This document shows, in pieces, positions 63,162 to 64,000 of a DNA stretch of 64,000 nt (its first letter is position 1; every line of letters starts with the position of its first letter). Source of the stretch: Pandoraea anapnoica (GTDB taxonomy: Bacteria; Pseudomonadota; Gammaproteobacteria; Burkholderiales; Burkholderiaceae). The notes beneath the pieces are model-generated. The model searched no databases and had not been told where the DNA came from. It worked only from the letters and a program-made list of their open reading frames with translations. Both the position numbers and the translations under genes were made by a program. Location of the stretch: positions 124,001-188,000 of the forward strand of contig NZ_CABPSP010000015.1 of NCBI RefSeq assembly GCF_902459765.1, read 5' to 3'.

Positions 63162-64000
63162 ATGGAAGCCGTACTCACCCCACCGCCAGCGAACTTCAAC
63201 TTCGCTGCGCATCTGGAGGCGCTCAACCGCGAGCGCGCTGCCAAGACTGCATATCTCGACGACACACGTTCGCTGACCTATGACCAGCTGGCCGAGCAAA
63301 GCCGACGCTTCGCCACCGGACTCACGCGCGCGGGCGTGCATCGCGAAGAGCGCATTCTGCTTGTCATGCTCGACACCATCGATCTGCCCATCGCGTTTCT
63401 CGGCGCGCTGTATGCGGGCGTGGTGCCTGTCGTCGTGAACACGCTGCTCACGGCTGACGACTACGCGTACATGATCTTGCACAGCAAGGCGCAGCTCGTG
63501 ATCGCCTCAGGCGCGCTAATGCCGACGGTTAAGGTCGCGCTCGACAAGGTCGCCGAGGCCGGATCGCCGCCGCCGTGCATCGTCTCGCAACCGATCGCGG
63601 CCGAGACCGACAGCGTGAGCGCGTTGCCGACATTCGACGCACTTCTCGATGGCGCGCCCAGCGCGCTGCCCGTCGACACCGCTGGCGACGACATCGCGTT
63701 CTGGCTGTACTCGTCGGGCTCGACCGGCAAGCCCAAGGGCACCGTGCACACGCACGCCAATCTTTACTGGACGGCAGAGACTTACGGACGCAATGTGCTC
63801 GGCATTCGCGAAGACGATGTCGTGTTCTCGGCGGCCAAACTGTTCTTCGCGTACGGCCTAGGCAACGGGCTGACGTTCCCGCTGTCGGTCGGCGCGACCA
63901 TCGTACTGATGGCGGAGCGCCCCACAGCGGAAGCAGTCGCGAAGCGGCTGCGCGAGCATCGTCCGACGATCTTCTACGGCGTGCCGACGCTCTACGCCAC
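63162..64000 (+). CDS. benzoate-CoA ligase (3' end beyond window)
   Basis: The frame runs from the ATG at 63162 (GGAGG upstream) to the window end, 279 codons with no stop; the full enzyme is usually ~520-540 residues. The adenylation P-loop YSSGSTGKPKG with the following THAN is present, then KLFFAYGLGNG typical of aryl-CoA ligases. It activates benzoate to benzoyl-CoA, the entry step for BoxAB. The adjoining boxD and DUF4863 genes support benzoate as the substrate. Confidence 0.93.
   Translation, partial: MEAVLTPPPANFNFAAHLEALNRERAAKTAYLDDTRSLTYDQLAEQSRRFATGLTRAGVHREERILLVMLDTIDLPIAFLGALYAGVVPVVVNTLLTADDYAYMILHSKAQLVIASGALMPTVKVALDKVAEAGSPPPCIVSQPIAAETDSVSALPTFDALLDGAPSALPVDTAGDDIAFWLYSSGSTGKPKGTVHTHANLYWTAETYGRNVLGIREDDVVFSAAKLFFAYGLGNGLTFPLSVGATIVLMAERPTAEAVAKRLREHRPTIFYGVPTLYA

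Overview
The window looks like chromosomal DNA from a high-GC betaproteobacterium of the Burkholderiaceae; Pandoraea or a close relative is my best guess. That rests on recalled gene content (box benzoyl-CoA pathway, Gram-negative porin, HTH-fused ATCase, ZTP riboswitch before glyA) and not on any search. I see no insertion sequence, prophage, CRISPR array or rRNA. One tRNA gene (Thr, CGT) is present.

Layout. 1-2.5 kb: the truncated 3' part of an aconitase-family gene, then a translationally coupled pair of unknown small genes. 2.6-7.2 kb: LysR regulator, HTH-extended aspartate carbamoyltransferase, fbp, tRNA-Thr, DUF1415 protein. 7.3-10.3 kb: two tandem ankyrin-like paralogues, the second with an internally duplicated module. 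10.3-11.8 kb: hmp flavohaemoglobin with an NsrR-type operator and a second, degenerate copy. 11.8-17.8 kb: a LacI-controlled ABC importer operon ending in a GpdQ-like phosphodiesterase, with two abutting LacI-type operators. 18.0-28.2 kb: an SRPBCC protein, then a 3-hydroxyanthranilate meta-cleavage pathway (nbaE, F, C, D type) with a kynurenine-formamidase-like hydrolase and a five-part branched-chain-type ABC importer. 28.4-30.5 kb: small HTH protein, LysR and TetR regulators. 31.2-32.7 kb: three exported proteins (two lipoproteins, one EF-hand). 32.8-39.3 kb: a divergent LysR plus VOC / hydroxyacid dehydrogenase / aldehyde dehydrogenase / DUF3100 membrane protein cluster. 39.9-48.3 kb: porin and two tandem paralogous autotransporters. 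48.8-50.8 kb: glyA-nrdR behind a ZTP riboswitch. 50.8-55.0 kb: quinone-oxidoreductase-like enzyme with divergent LysR, a probable kinase-fold protein, and a DJ-1/PfpI protein. 55.2-64.0 kb: aerobic benzoyl-CoA (box) pathway: boxC-boxB-boxA and boxR leftward; a DUF4863 protein, boxD and benzoate-CoA ligase (cut by the window end) rightward.

How the parts work together. Two aromatic catabolic modules dominate. In the nba-type module, 3-hydroxyanthranilate is opened by NbaC, decarboxylated by NbaD, oxidised by NbaE and deaminated by NbaF; the adjacent ABC system probably imports the substrate, but the kynurenine monooxygenase/kynureninase steps and the lower pathway are absent here. In the box module, benzoate is activated by the ligase, epoxidised by BoxAB, ring-opened by BoxC and oxidised by BoxD, with BoxR as repressor; a TGCA-N6-TGCA operator lies before boxC. 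The GpdQ-containing importer and the DUF3100 cluster look like further substrate-specific uptake/catabolic units. Best candidates for new biology are the ankyrin pair, the lipid-kinase-like protein at 52.9-54.3 kb and the coupled small-gene pair at 2.1-2.5 kb.
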